Source: Cytospora piceicola
Lineage: Eukaryota > Ascomycota > Sordariomycetes > Diaporthales > Cytosporaceae
Assembly (NCBI GenBank): GCA_023375675.1
Contig: JALQBC010000007.1
Location: 992,001-1,056,000 of the forward strand
Reading direction: 5' to 3'
Length of the DNA: 64,000 nt
Of this stretch, positions 10,839-22,043 are shown in pieces (within the stretch, counting starts at the first letter, position 1; each line of letters begins with the position of its first letter). A program made the translations under genes and the position numbers. The notes under the pieces are model-generated. The model ran no database searches. It was not told where the DNA came from and was given only the letters and a program-made list of their open reading frames with translations.

Positions 10839-12416
10839 TTATGTTTGAAACCACTCGTGCCGCAGTATGTCCTCCGCCGATGGACGCTTGGCCGGGTCAT
10901 ACTGGAAAATACAACGCAAAAGATGCAATATCTGCTTCTCTTCGACTTCACCTATATCTTCTGGCTTCTTCCGCCTGAAAATCGCCTCCAGGGGCTCCCC
11001 GAGGCGCACGCGGGCCAACTCATCTTCGGAATCAGAAGTAGCCGCATCCTCTTCTGATAAGGCAAATTCACCATCGTCAGACTGAGAAAGTCCATCTTGG
11101 CTCTTCGGGGTCTCATTGTCCGAAGATACAACTCCATCCAGACTTTCATCACCTTTCGGGTTGTATGTTCTCCTGGAGCTAGCATCGAAATAGCACGATC
11201 CACGTCTCCAAGCACGGAAGACTAGCTCGGGAAGTGGGCCGATCACTTCGGTTAACTGGATCAGATGTACATCATCGAGCGTTTCGCCTTCGTCAAACAT
11301 CTTCGATGCAATGAATAGATTCGAGCCGGTCAGAAGCTCAAAGGCCAGGCATCCGAAGCTCCAAATGTCAATGCTTGTCCCAACGGTCTTTGTGAGTCTC
11401 AATATTGTCTCGGGCGCCCTTAGACAGTCTGGAGTCATGATCTTTTCCGGTACCTCCCCACAACGAAATGCTGTAAGTCAATATCAGTATCTCATTCTTT
11501 AGCACTGGATCTGTGAGATCCGGGTGTACTGAAGTATACTGACCTCCGCCGATATCCGTCAGCTTAGTGAATGGATCTAGGTCGGTGGAGATATATGAAC
11601 GAAGGTCCTGTGACAGAAAGAGATATGGAGGCGCCCGGAGGTCCTTTCTACCGTCAAGCCGCTCCAAGGGCCTTGCTTGATCTGTATGTTGACGTAACTC
11701 CTCCAGGAGTCGGCAGTGTACTGGGGGAGGAGGACGTTCACGAGAATATTTCCTTTATGAACGTCTCCATGCACAACCTTGTTTCTATGCAAGAAGTGCA
11801 AACCATGGAGTGTCTCCTTGAGGATAAGTTTCGCGAGGTGTTTTGGAAACCGATTGCAGAAGTCATCGTCGAAAGGGCTGCTTATCTCGAACTCTTGCGA
11901 GCGGACCATGTCAGACAGGTTAGGCCCCATAACTTCCAAGACAAAACATGTATGCTGGCCGTTCGGGCCGATAAGATCGAATGAAGTCAGTAGCCTAACA
12001 AGGTAGTGCGCCTTCGAAGGTGCCGGTTCTTCGATGGGCAGGAGTCTGTATAGACTCGGTTCTGACAGAGCGGACTGACTGGCACGCGCCGTATGGATTT
12101 TGATGGCCACAAAAGTTCTTGACCTTGGAAATGGATGCTGCTTGTCAGTGGACAAGCAAGGCCTCATTAAGGGAGAGCAGAAGGCTACTAACCAGCTGTC
12201 GGCGGCGAGCCAGACGGTGGCGAAAGAGCCGTATCCAAGCTTGGAAAGGATCTCATACTGACCGTTCAAGATGTCCCCAATCTGGACCGGGTGGAATCCT
12301 CCGGGACGATATGACTCTCCCCATTCACAAGCGGCGCCATTCTCATGGAAGCGGAGGTGGCTTTCCATATAAACTTCGGGTACCATTGATGACGGTGTGC
12401 GCGGACGGTCTGACAT
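10839..12416 (-). CDS. SRPK-like serine/threonine protein kinase
   Basis: A protein kinase of the SR-protein-kinase type, about 463 aa. Visible motifs are the glycine loop LGYGSFATVW (60-69), VAIK lysine (Lys83), catalytic HGDVHKGN (193-200, with D, K and N conserved), DIG in place of DFG, a RAPE-type APE motif, and IDIWSFGCLAFELLTG. An acidic Ser-rich insert (SSDNETPKSQDG to SEDELARVR) sits in the C-lobe, as the spacer in SRPKs often does. Introns at 12124-12192, 11608-11651 (only 44 nt) and 11471-11543 keep phase throughout. The middle intron is the least certain; it is required because the frame changes there. The start at 12416 precedes MSDRPRTPSS. Likely role is phosphorylation of Arg/Ser-rich proteins, inferred from the family. 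Confidence 0.82.
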
Positions 12417-13040
12417 TTTCGGGCTTATAGTCTTTATAGGGCCGCGGGGTAATGATGATACCGGTGCGGCGGTGCAAAGAGTAGAGCGATGATGGACCTG
12501 GATAGGGCCGTTTCGTGACGAGCTTTGGTAGCGAGCTCGAGGATAATGTAGAAGTTGTTCGAGGCTCGAGGCGTACTTACTGGCTGCCTGATTGCAACAA
12601 CGGGCCAAAGCGTTGGCAGTTGGAAACTGGTCGAAGGTGCAGCACCAGTGACCAACAACCACAGCCCCGGGCGGGGATCGAGATGCCTAAAACCATAGGC
12701 ATGGAGGCGGCGAGGGCGGCGGTGGTAACAAGTATGTCAAACACGTCTCCTAATTCATACTTTTTATAAGGAGTTTGATGCCGACACGGGTTGGATCACA
12801 TGGAGTTTTGCCTGAAACATTGTAGACCGCTTTACTTAATAGAGTAGAGTTGATCGGCGAGTGCTCCAGTAGGATGGATAGAATAGTCAAGAGCAACTTT
12901 ATTTTCAAATTCCAAGGACAGTCAGTCCATTGACATGACTTTTCTTTTTTAGAGATTCCGATCACACCCCCCCCCCCCTTCCTCACCGCTTTGTACACGT
13001 CCAATTCTCCAACTGCTACCTCTTGGATGTCAATTGGAGG
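12417..13040. other. intergenic, upstream of the kinase
   Basis: This is the kinase promoter region, with a C homopolymer of about 12 bases near 12967. No gene is seen. Confidence 0.55.
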
Positions 13041-13520
13041 TTACCAGTCCTCGTGGGAGTACACAGATGTACAGATGTTGTAAGCCAGACAGTTGCAGAG
13101 GGTTTTCCATCGGCCATAGGAGTGATGTACATCCCACATCTCACCCTTCACCGAGGCGTAGTGCTTGTGGTACTTGAAAAAGCAGGAGATCCAGCTGCAG
13201 GCGGGTGGCGCCACGGTCGTCGGGTAATTCTCCGGGACTTGACTTATTGTGGTGATTTTTGTACCAGAAAAGATAAGCTCGGCTTATTTTCAGCCCAGTC
13301 CGTGATTTGATACAACGTTCTCCGGTACGTGGACATACTCGAAGCACCAATCGACATGCTCGTCCGGTGAGTCCCCTGTCGGATTGCCTTCGAGCTTGAA
13401 GCCTTTCGGCAGAGTTCACCCAATTCGTTGTGATCGTTGCAGGATTGGTTTAGAGTGAGTGGTGATGAAGTACAAGTAGTTGGGATTGATGAAGCTCTTA
13501 ACGTTAGCGAATCTGCCAGA
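13041..13520 (-). CDS. probable small Cys-rich secreted protein or extra exons of the neighbouring gene
   Basis: Protein-like text appears in pieces on the minus strand. One piece ends at the TAA at 13041 and contains PPACSWISCFFKYHK and TLCNCLAYNICTSVY. Another, around 13300-13405, contains SPDEHVDWCFEYVHVPEN. Together they hold six cysteines. A third piece (FANVKSFINPNYLYF) lies near 13480-13510. Stop codons between the pieces require introns or mean that the gene is broken, and I could not find one phase-consistent set of GT-AG sites. Only about 40 bases separate this from the stop of the membrane protein gene at 13557, so these may be further exons of that gene. Family not recognised. Confidence 0.35.
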
Positions 13521-13556
13521 CAGCACAAGGAGAGAAGTTGTCGGCATAATCAAGTG

Positions 13557-14534
13557 TTAAGCGTCGGTATCTGTAAGCCAACCCACACACATATCCGAGA
13601 CGGGACCGGCGACAGGCCCCTTGTCGCAATACTCTATAACATTAATGACCCAATCCCCAGGGTCACACTGGAAGAGAGTGCTGTTCAAGGTCGCGATATT
13701 TGTGTCTTGAAAAATCGGTTGCGGGAAGCCCGCCATAGCCTCCAAGCCGTAAACTCCATAGCGAGAATTCACCTGGAGAAGATGGGCTCCAGAATAACTC
13801 ATGTTTTCTCTGCACTGGGTCAAGTCTGCGGTAGTCGAAGTAGGGTTGGTGGACGTGCTGGTGTTTGAGGTGGACGACGTGTTAGATGCACTGGAAGGGG
13901 GTGTAGAACCACCGCTGGTCGTGCCGATACTGTTGGTAGCGGGCGATGGTGTCAAGCTCGGTGTCGAGATAGATACACTCGGTGTGCCTCTGCTTGGGTT
14001 CGCGCCATTGGATGATGTGGCGGTCGGCCCCATGGTGATTGTGCTAAATGACGACGCGGTGGATGCTGAATCTGACCCCGTAGAGCTTGGCGCAGACGTT
14101 ATAGTGGGCACATGGTTCAAACCGTTCGTATCAGAACCAGAACCATCGCCAACTGTGACTATGGACGCTTGTGTCGGAACCGCCATAGCTGGTTGGCTCG
14201 ACTGGGACGGACGCGTGAGAAGGACGCACAGGACGACGGCGGCCGCGATAATAAACACGGCAATGACCCCCGAGATCAACGCGATGGTGGTCTTCGACAT
14301 GCGGTTGGTGCTGTACTTGAGGACGCCTATGTGAACATTATCGCCGCCGCTTGGCTTCTCGACAACACTGGGCGGGTCTTGAATGGCCAACTCGTAAGGT
14401 GGAGCGTCCTCGTCCGGGACCTGGAAGCCCTTGCCGCTCATCTCGTAGCTTTCTGGGTGGTAGGATTTGTCGTACATAATTTCCTGAGAAGATGAAATCG
14501 GTATTCCTTGTGTTGTTTGCCTGGTGTAGTACAT
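13557..14534 (-). CDS. single-pass membrane protein with Ser/Thr-rich ectodomain, unknown function
   Basis: The open frame from the ATG at 14534 gives 325 aa. Residues 1-75 are hydrophilic and probably cytosolic (PPYELAIQDPP). A single membrane segment follows (TIALISGVIAVFIIAAAVVLCVLL, about 82-105). Next comes a long low-complexity Ser/Thr/Pro stalk likely to be O-glycosylated, then a short domain with paired cysteines (LTQCRENM, LFQCDPGDW, IEYCDKG, DMCVGW). The layout resembles fungal cell-surface proteins of unknown role. An alternative donor near 13590 could splice out the stop and join downstream Cys-rich exons, so the C-terminus is uncertain. I do not recognise a named family. Confidence 0.65.
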   Translation of the reverse strand: MYYTRQTTQGIPISSSQEIMYDKSYHPESYEMSGKGFQVPDEDAPPYELAIQDPPSVVEKPSGGDNVHIGVLKYSTNRMSKTTIALISGVIAVFIIAAAVVLCVLLTRPSQSSQPAMAVPTQASIVTVGDGSGSDTNGLNHVPTITSAPSSTGSDSASTASSFSTITMGPTATSSNGANPSRGTPSVSISTPSLTPSPATNSIGTTSGGSTPPSSASNTSSTSNTSTSTNPTSTTADLTQCRENMSYSGAHLLQVNSRYGVYGLEAMAGFPQPIFQDTNIATLNSTLFQCDPGDWVINVIEYCDKGPVAGPVSDMCVGWLTDTDA

Positions 14535-15069
14535 TTACAGCACACAACTGAAAGTCGGGAAGGGGTTTGACTTCGGAAGGGAGGAGTAGAGGCTTGGTTA
14601 TCGGTTCGTCGGCCTGCAATACCTCTTTTGAAGCCAGATGCCCCTCTGAGTGACTTATACTTGCATGAATCATTGAGAACTTATGTGTTTAGTGCATGCG
14701 ACTGCAGTCACAACAAGGCTCGAGAAGCCTTCTATACTTGGTTGCACAGTTCACCAAGAAGCTAGTTCCTTGAGGCTCATTCAACGGACCCAACGTGTCT
14801 TTTTACTGTGTGCCGTATTGACCGGATTAATATAGCAATCCTGGATGGCCCCATCTTCACTCTCTATAAATATGCAATCTTATATCATATCTGGGGCGGC
14901 GACTTAGTTCAGTCATGTCTCCAAGCAACGGTAGTGATATCCTGACCCGTCACGCAAAACACTTACAATGTGTCACTCCAGCTAGTGACTTATAGTCAAA
15001 GTGCGAATATTTGGATTCCTGCAAATACCTGCACTCGATACTTCGTCTCTATCCTGAATTCGACACGAT
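14535..15069. other. intergenic
   Basis: This is the upstream region of the membrane protein gene. A plus-strand TATAAATA near 14874 precedes only a 26-codon frame. No gene is called. Confidence 0.5.
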
Positions 15070-16330
15070 TCAAGGACTTGTGAAAGGATCACAGTGTCCA
15101 GTTTCATGCCACCCCTGCGGCACAAGCACAGCCTTAAACGGTGCATCCATTAAGAACTCCGGAGTGTCTCCGTACCCAACCGGACAGTCTCTCTTGCACT
15201 GATAAGGTAACCTCAAATCGAACTTCCGCAGGCTTACCAAGCCTCTTGCGAGGTCGTAGAAGGGTGTGAAAGCCTCGGCTGGTGGTATTGGGGTGCATAT
15301 GCGAGTCGGGTGAAGTGTCAGGCGTAGTTCTGGTTGGCAGGTCAGCGAAGGTGGCCCAGTTCCGATTACCGAGTTCAGACTTTGAACCCAACAGTTCGCT
15401 TCACTGTCCCGGAGGACACAGAACTGACCTCTGAGCTTTGGAAACGCATCTTGCAGCGTCTTGCAGACTACTTGCACGCGCTTATCCAGTGGTGGCGGCG
15501 TCTTATACAAGAGCAAAGTGCAATTCACGACCTACACCACACAACATTGAACTCAACCTATCAGCATTACACCCCTTTCCCTTGTCATGTCACAACTAAT
15601 TCCACCGGAAATAACTTACATCGACGAACTGTATCCTCTCCGTCAAAGCCCTCGGCACATCACTTAAGAACCGCTCCAACGCCTCAAGCGGGAACGAGAA
15701 CCTCATACTCGAGAAGAGCGACTCCCCCGCCTCCTGATACATGCGCTTGCACACCAGGAGCGGCAGGAGAAGTGGGCTCGCGCGTAACCGGTCATCGCCA
15801 CGCCCTCGCTGGGTCGTATTACCTAGTGGTGAGCTGCCTCTATAGTTGGCCGAGTACGCCCGCGAGAAGGACCGGTCCCACTTCTCGATCCAGCGCTCGA
15901 AGCAAGGCTTGTGGTGACACCAGGGCGTGTGGGGCTGCTCGTCTATGGTGCGGGTGGGCCCTTCCGGTCCGGGGGCGATGTCTTGGATGGCGCCGTCGAT
16001 GTCGCCTGGGTCGTCGTATGGAGGGGGCTGTTGTTGTTCATCTGGTGTCTGTAGTTCTGGAACAAATGCCTCGGTACTGCTGCTCTCCTCGGCTCGGGGT
16101 CTTGAATCCTTTTCCCATTCGCTGTCGTCGAGGATGCAAGGATAGCTCTGGAGGTACGAACTCTTGCCGAAAGTGTAGATGTGCTGTGTAAGGCCGCAGT
16201 CCAGCCAGAGCTGTAGGTATATCTGGCGGCGGATCTCGAGGGGCAATGTCTCGAACAGGAGGGATTGTTTCTGTTCGTCAAAAGAAGACGGGTTGGTGGC
16301 TTGAAGCCCGGTTGTTTTACGATTCGACAT
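15070..16330 (-). CDS. DUF7730-type fungal protein (copy 1)
   Basis: About 390 aa. The N-terminal motif LLFETLPLEIRRQIYLQLWLD is the signature that opens DUF7730/2EXR-type fungal proteins, and LLVCKRMYQEAGESLFSS is the second conserved block. Between them is a proline- and acid-rich insert (PDEQQQPPPYDDPG). One intron at 15532-15619 joins QFVD to VVNCTLLLYKTPPPLDKR in phase. The family has no known function; its opening motif resembles the F-box, so protein interaction is a guess. It is one of three such genes within 12.5 kb. Confidence 0.82.
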
Positions 16331-16927
16331 GTTTTAGATATCCAAGCATTGGGGTATCTTGAAATGAAACGATCACGGATTTACAAAAGTGACTGCGGCT
16401 GAAAGCATTCATTTACAAGTGATGTTGTTGCAGGCGAGTAGATGACGTAGACAGAGAGGAGCCAAGCATCTGAGGGTTAGGGCTCTGAAGAAAGACAAGG
16501 GGCAAGTGTTGGGTGAGGGGGGGGGGGGCGTGCTCCCTACACAGCAGAGGTCCCGGTATACATTTCTAGTATATACGTAGATAGTTACTAAGACATTATG
16601 TAATTAATCCAATGCCAAAGGTTGTGTTTAATGCAATTTACATTGGTATCGTCCTAACCATATCTTTCGATGAACGCTTTGGAATAGCTATGCTGTTAGG
16701 GTATTTAATAATAGTTCTTATAAGTTGAAAGTCGTCTCCATGTATCCGTCATACACATGCTCGTCATCTACTCCTTGCTTCAGCCTTGTGGGGAGAAACC
16801 ATGGCAACGAAGGAAGAAGAAGATGACGAAAAACAAGAAAAGGATAAGATATCCAAAGGAAAATAGCATATCTCTTTCTCCCCACCCCTAGCTGCAATAT
16901 GCCACCATTCCCAGCCCCACCCACCAC
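16331..16927. other. intergenic
   Basis: The gap lies between DUF7730 copy 1 and the 3' end of the histidine kinase. It contains a G homopolymer of about 12 bases near 16519. Nothing else is seen. Confidence 0.55.
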
Positions 16928-19900
16928 TCAGTTGCCATTGCCCTCGTCAGGGGTGGCATCCCCCGCACCAGACGTCAATAAAGTCTCAACCTTCTTTAAC
17001 AAGTCCGGTATCCTAAAGGGCTTCGACAGCACATCATCCATGCCACTGTCCTTCGCCGTCGCCACCTGCTGCGCCCTCACGTTAGCCGTGACCGCGATCA
17101 CCGGCACGTGGCCCTCGACCTCCCCCTCGCCCTCCATCCTCCGGATCTCGCGCACGCACGTCAGGCCGTCCATGCGCGGCATCTCCAGGTCCATGAGGAT
17201 GATGTCGAGCGGCGCCGCGGACCCCGACCGCGCGCCGCAGAAGTGCGTCGTCCGCAGGAAGTCGAGCGCCTCCATGCCGTCGTTGGCCAGGCTCACCGTC
17301 GCCCCGATCTTCTTCAGCTGGTTGGCCAGGACCCGCTGGTTGATGAGGTTGTCCTCGACCACCAGGATGTTCATGGCCTTGGGGCCGAGCGCCCGCCCGG
17401 CCTTGGTCGCCAGCAGGTTGGCCCCCAGGCCGCCCGCCGTGGCGACGTCCTGGCGCTGCGGTGCGAGCTGCCGCCGGAGGCTCACGTCGCCGTTCATGTG
17501 CCGCTCGATGGGCAGGAGGTGGTTCACCTGGGACGAGTCCACGGGCGGTGCGGACCGCCGGGCCTGGATGTAAAAGCTGAAGATGCTTCCCGACCCGGCC
17601 TCGGACGCCACGCCGATCTGCCCGCCGTGGAGCTCGGCTATCCGCTTCGAGATGAACAGGCCTAGGCCGCTGCCTCCGTATTGGGCGTGCGTGCGTGGGG
17701 ACGCTTGCTTGAAGCGCTGAAACAGGATCTGTTTCTCCTCTGTTGTGAGGCCGCAGCCTGTGTCCTGCACCCTGAACAGGATGTACAGGGTTTCTCCGTC
17801 GCCCCAGTCCTCCGTGGCTGTGACTGAAGTCTTTGTGTTGGACGGGACGTACTGGAATCCGGCGACTTGATCCAGAATAGGCGGTTTTAGGGAGGCATCG
17901 ACTGCCACTGTGAGGACCCTGTGATCAGATGGAGCCGTAAACTTGATGGCATTGGTCAGGAGGTTGATCAATATCTGTAACACTCGACTGGGGTCCAGCG
18001 TCACCCAGTCCACGGCGAGCTGCTTGTACGAGGGATGGATCTCGAACCTGGCCTTGATGTCCTTCGCCTGCAGTTCGGATTCAAACATCTTCACCGCACG
18101 GATCAACACTTGTTCAGGCTGCGATGGCACCGGGGTGATCAGAAGAAGGTTGGAATCGAGCTTCGAGATCGTCAGAATATCGTCCACAATCGACTTTTGA
18201 TGTTGCACGCAGAGAGAGATGGTCTGCGCAGATTCCAGGCAGGAATCGACGATGTCTATCGACGGACATATGCCCTTTGCGCGGCATTCGGCCAAGGCAG
18301 ATGTGATGTCGTCTGCACATTGGAGGATGGCACTCAATGGGTTCCGCATCTCGTGTGAGGTGATGTCGATAAATTCGTTCTGTTGCCTGCGGGTCTCTTC
18401 CGCTTCTCGCAGCTGAAGTTCCTGCAGACCCTGTGCCCACTTCATATGCGATATGTTCGTTATTGAGCCCATTATCGACAGGAGAGATCCATCGGTCGCG
18501 AGCTCGGGCTGTGCTGTGAATAATACCCAGTAGTCAATGGATTCGCCATGGAGGTTCTTGGGTCTTGTCCCACGAACCTTGAGCTGAAGCTCTCCTGACC
18601 ACGGAATTAGCTCGTTTGCCAGGCGATGCCAACCATCCTCCATTTGCTGAGTACTGCTTGGCATGATCCAGTCCATCCAGGACATTTCGAACTGGGAGGA
18701 TCTCGGAAGTCCCGTCATCTCAAAGAACCGATCATTTACCTCCCGCAAAACTCCTTCCGGGGTGATAAGGAACATTCCCAGGGGCGAAAGCTCGGTCATG
18801 CGGCGCAATCTACCGGCTTGTAGATCCAATTGTTGCGTGAGTCTTTCTTTTTCCAGCACTGCTGCCTCAACCGCATCTCGAATCCTTTCCGTCTCCTCCT
18901 CGAACAGAATGGTCGAAGCCAATGAGGTGGCCAGTTGACGGTTGAACATGGTCGCGAACTCCTTGTATTCGACGTCGTATGGTCTACGCGGGTTCACTCC
19001 GAGGACGAAGAAAGCCAGGACGTTGTCCGCGTTGGTCGGCCGAACTGGGAAGATGATGGCTTCTTTGCAAGGGTCTCCAAATCCTCGCCACTTAATACCC
19101 TCGAGAAGGGCTTCCGGTAGGGTGCCGTCTTTCACCCGCAGTAAGGTCGGTTCCCGGGTACGCATTGCCTCCCGGAATGACGGTACAAAGCCTTCAAGGC
19201 TCCGTCTGAGGTCCAGCTGTTGTGGCACAGCGATGTGCCCCTCAGGTACTCCAAGTGCTCCCTCGAAATGGCACGACTTCAACGATATGGATGCCTCTGA
19301 TGCCGCCGACGAGAACTCCCCATCATCGTCCTCGCCTACTGAGTAGAGAAGGGCAAATGGCACATCACGAGGGTTGTCGTCGAGAGCTTCCAGTACCAAC
19401 TTCCAGAACTGTTTCATGGTCTTGGCATGGCCAGTGAGCTCGCCAATCTTGTTCACAGTACGCATCCTCCGCTGGTTAAGGACCATGGACGTGGTCTGGA
19501 CAGGTCCGTTGTAGAAACCAAGTAGGTCACGGTCCGAGGTATAAATAGGAACGTAAGTCCACGAGTAGTATGTCTCCTCTAGCATGCCGTTTCTGTATAT
19601 AGGAAGGTAGTCGTTGTCTTTCCGTACACTGATACCCGTGCGACCACTTTCTTCGAACATGGGACCGCAGTAATCCCAGATTTCCGGGAAGAAATCGGCA
19701 AAGTCTGCGCCCATGAGACTGGGATGCTTGTTTCCAGCGACTTCGATGGCGTAAGCCTCGTTGTAGATGACGGTCAATTTGTTGCCGCAAAACATGGCGG
19801 ACGGATGGGGGTTCATCATGACGAGGTTGGCAATCTGGCGGAATTCACCAGTCCACTGGTCCATGGCACCAAGTGAAGTGGAACCCCAGTCAACTGACCG

Positions 19901-20677
19901 TACATATTGGAGATGGTCTGATATCTGGCCTTCGGGTTGAGGAAGCGTCCAGTCGATAGCAGCTCTCTCCGGTAGCAGGGCGATATTGAGGGACCTGTTA
20001 TGCGAATGCGAATGGGATGAGTTGCCCGTCTTCATGGAGCCAACTGTAGATATCCTGGGATAGAAGAGTGGCGATGAAGCCGAATTCATCTTGGACAAGG
20101 TGTCGTCCTTATTGATCTCAGAAGCCCTAGCTGCAGACCCATCCTCCTCAGGAACGATGCCTCGACTTCTCTTGCTCTGTGCGGCGAGCGAGCCGCCAGT
20201 AGCAACTTCGAGTGGTGCCCCAGATGCGAGATCCAAGGGTGGTCCGTCGGCATGCCACAGGCAGTTGCCACTGATGAGCCTCCAACGTTTTCTCACTGTC
20301 GAGCCGGTCCATAGCAGCTCCTTGTAAGTGAAAGAGAGGGGGAAGACGTCCTTAGAGTCGTCGTGAGTAGTCACACCAGTAGCCCACTGCTTGAAAGCCT
20401 CATGGTTGTGAGGAAGGGGGTTTGAGACGCTCTCAGGCGCATCTGGCTGAGTGAGGCCATCGGCGGGCTCGTGATCGGCGCCGTTGCCCAACACGGCGTC
20501 AAGGAGGCGTTCATGAGTACGGAGGGCTGCATTGCAGTATACTGGTGAGATGGAGGTACTGACGGCGCGAAAGGGCTCGTCGGGGTCCAGGTCGATAACG
20601 AAGGTTGGGCGTGAATCGGCGTCGAGAACTTCTCTGACTGCTAACGCATCGAGCCCCTCAAGCTGATCTGCGTCCAT
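16928..20677 (-). CDS. hybrid histidine kinase with C-terminal receiver domain
   Basis: An intronless 1249-aa two-component sensor. Order of parts: a variable N-terminus; a PAS-like sensor around 270-400 (GNKLTVIYNEAYAIEVAG); a GAF-like stretch around 400-600; a second PAS around 630-760 (LSPLGMFLITPEGVLREVND); the HisKA dimerisation helix with phosphoacceptor His near 775 (SHEMRNPLSAIL); an HATPase domain with N box (LINLLTNAIKFT), G1 (DTGCGL) and G2 (GSGLGLFISKR); and a receiver domain with acidic pocket (VVEDN), phosphoacceptor Asp near 1163 (LMDLEMPRMDG), Thr (VTAN) and Lys (SKPF). All catalytic motifs look intact. It should phosphorylate its own receiver and pass the phosphate to an HPt protein. 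No membrane segment is visible, so it is probably cytosolic. Class not assigned. Confidence 0.93.
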   Translation of the reverse strand: MDADQLEGLDALAVREVLDADSRPTFVIDLDPDEPFRAVSTSISPVYCNAALRTHERLLDAVLGNGADHEPADGLTQPDAPESVSNPLPHNHEAFKQWATGVTTHDDSKDVFPLSFTYKELLWTGSTVRKRWRLISGNCLWHADGPPLDLASGAPLEVATGGSLAAQSKRSRGIVPEEDGSAARASEINKDDTLSKMNSASSPLFYPRISTVGSMKTGNSSHSHSHNRSLNIALLPERAAIDWTLPQPEGQISDHLQYVRSVDWGSTSLGAMDQWTGEFRQIANLVMMNPHPSAMFCGNKLTVIYNEAYAIEVAGNKHPSLMGADFADFFPEIWDYCGPMFEESGRTGISVRKDNDYLPIYRNGMLEETYYSWTYVPIYTSDRDLLGFYNGPVQTTSMVLNQRRMRTVNKIGELTGHAKTMKQFWKLVLEALDDNPRDVPFALLYSVGEDDDGEFSSAASEASISLKSCHFEGALGVPEGHIAVPQQLDLRRSLEGFVPSFREAMRTREPTLLRVKDGTLPEALLEGIKWRGFGDPCKEAIIFPVRPTNADNVLAFFVLGVNPRRPYDVEYKEFATMFNRQLATSLASTILFEEETERIRDAVEAAVLEKERLTQQLDLQAGRLRRMTELSPLGMFLITPEGVLREVNDRFFEMTGLPRSSQFEMSWMDWIMPSSTQQMEDGWHRLANELIPWSGELQLKVRGTRPKNLHGESIDYWVLFTAQPELATDGSLLSIMGSITNISHMKWAQGLQELQLREAEETRRQQNEFIDITSHEMRNPLSAILQCADDITSALAECRAKGICPSIDIVDSCLESAQTISLCVQHQKSIVDDILTISKLDSNLLLITPVPSQPEQVLIRAVKMFESELQAKDIKARFEIHPSYKQLAVDWVTLDPSRVLQILINLLTNAIKFTAPSDHRVLTVAVDASLKPPILDQVAGFQYVPSNTKTSVTATEDWGDGETLYILFRVQDTGCGLTTEEKQILFQRFKQASPRTHAQYGGSGLGLFISKRIAELHGGQIGVASEAGSGSIFSFYIQARRSAPPVDSSQVNHLLPIERHMNGDVSLRRQLAPQRQDVATAGGLGANLLATKAGRALGPKAMNILVVEDNLINQRVLANQLKKIGATVSLANDGMEALDFLRTTHFCGARSGSAAPLDIILMDLEMPRMDGLTCVREIRRMEGEGEVEGHVPVIAVTANVRAQQVATAKDSGMDDVLSKPFRIPDLLKKVETLLTSGAGDATPDEGNGN

Positions 20678-22043
20678 GCGAACTGTGTTGGGCTGTGGAG
20701 CGCGGCTGTCCTCCTAAACGGGACAGGCCAGCGGCTCATTCAGCTCGGGGTATTAGCTAGGCAATATGTTTGTCGGCAGGCGCATGCCTGCCATGATTTT
20801 ATCTCGGTACAATACTGTAGTTTCCAGGGCTTTTTCTGTGTTGGTGTCGCTGCGTGTGGGCAGAGAGCCTGGGGGGCAGAGTTGCAGATTGGGCCGCCTG
20901 CTCGGTTTCGCCGGCACGTGGTGCGACCCAGAAATATGGTCGATCAGTATCCAACAAGCGACTGCGCCGTCGAAATCCGGACCCTCTATTATAATTAACG
21001 GTTAGTTACCGTGTCCTTCAGTCCAAACTGACTGTACTTATTGCACTCTGCCCGTCCACTGTCTGGGGGGCTTCTCATTAAAAAACAAAGGTGGCAAAAT
21101 GATTTGTATTATCATCACCGGCCTCTTTTACCGGAGATTCAAGACAAAGAAAAGGCCTTGAGAATATGCTGCCATAGTACCGGTACTTGAGAGGGAAGCA
21201 TCTCCAAAGACGGCCGTGGGGCGCCTCCCTTAAAACCCCTCCCCACCTTGGCCTCCCCTCAGTGGAGTATGCACAGCCAGGATTACATAAATTCTTAATC
21301 CGCCGAGAGCCCAGTGCATGACCTACTTTACTTACTGAATTCAGTACTTAAGTAAGTACTTTAGTAAGTAAATACCTAAATACCTAGTCAGGACTGTCAG
21401 GTACTGCCAATGTCATTTTACCCACTGTACAGATCGAAAGTGATCAAAAACGACACAAAAACTTCGGTCGTTCGGATCCCGATTCCGATCATCTGCAAGA
21501 AGAGGTGGAATGTCAATGATATTGGAATCAAATGACGGATTAAGAAGATCCATGCTTGCTCATTTATTTCTTAAGCTTCTATACAAGGTTCCGGGCCGCC
21601 ATTTTTAGGGGTCCAACCCCACCGAGCTTGACCAGCTGGATAGATGAATAAGCGGCTAGATACCTGGCTAAGTGCTGCTTTAAAGGGTACATAGGTACCT
21701 AGGTATCGTAGGGTAGCCGTTGAAGATCCAAACGGTGTATCAGAGGTCTGAAGAACGCATGACTTTGAGATATGTAGTGTGTCATGGGTCAGCTTGCCCG
21801 ATATTTTCCTAATAAGGCTTGACGGAGAATAAGCATCTGGCATCTGAGTACCTCTTCCGAACGAAACATCGGTTACGACCTCGACTCTGGATTATGTAAG
21901 ATTCCGACGACAAGTCCAACGTCACGTCACGTCTTCGGACCCGAATCGATCTCGACAAAACAGCCGACCATACTGTTCCACCCTTTACCATCTTGCACTC
22001 AATTCTAGTGTATCTATCACATATTTGACGCCAAAGGCGGGTC
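20678..22043. other. divergent promoter region
   Basis: Shared upstream DNA of the histidine kinase (minus) and DUF7730 copy 2 (plus). An AAGTAAGTA-rich stretch lies at about 21340-21380 and a CCTAGG palindrome near 21695. The open frame at 21571-21843 (minus) has no recognisable domain. Confidence 0.55.

Noticed and set aside
17108..17665. 185-codon plus-strand frame
   Set aside because: It lies antisense to the receiver and HATPase domains of the histidine kinase; GC-rich codon bias opens the opposite frame.
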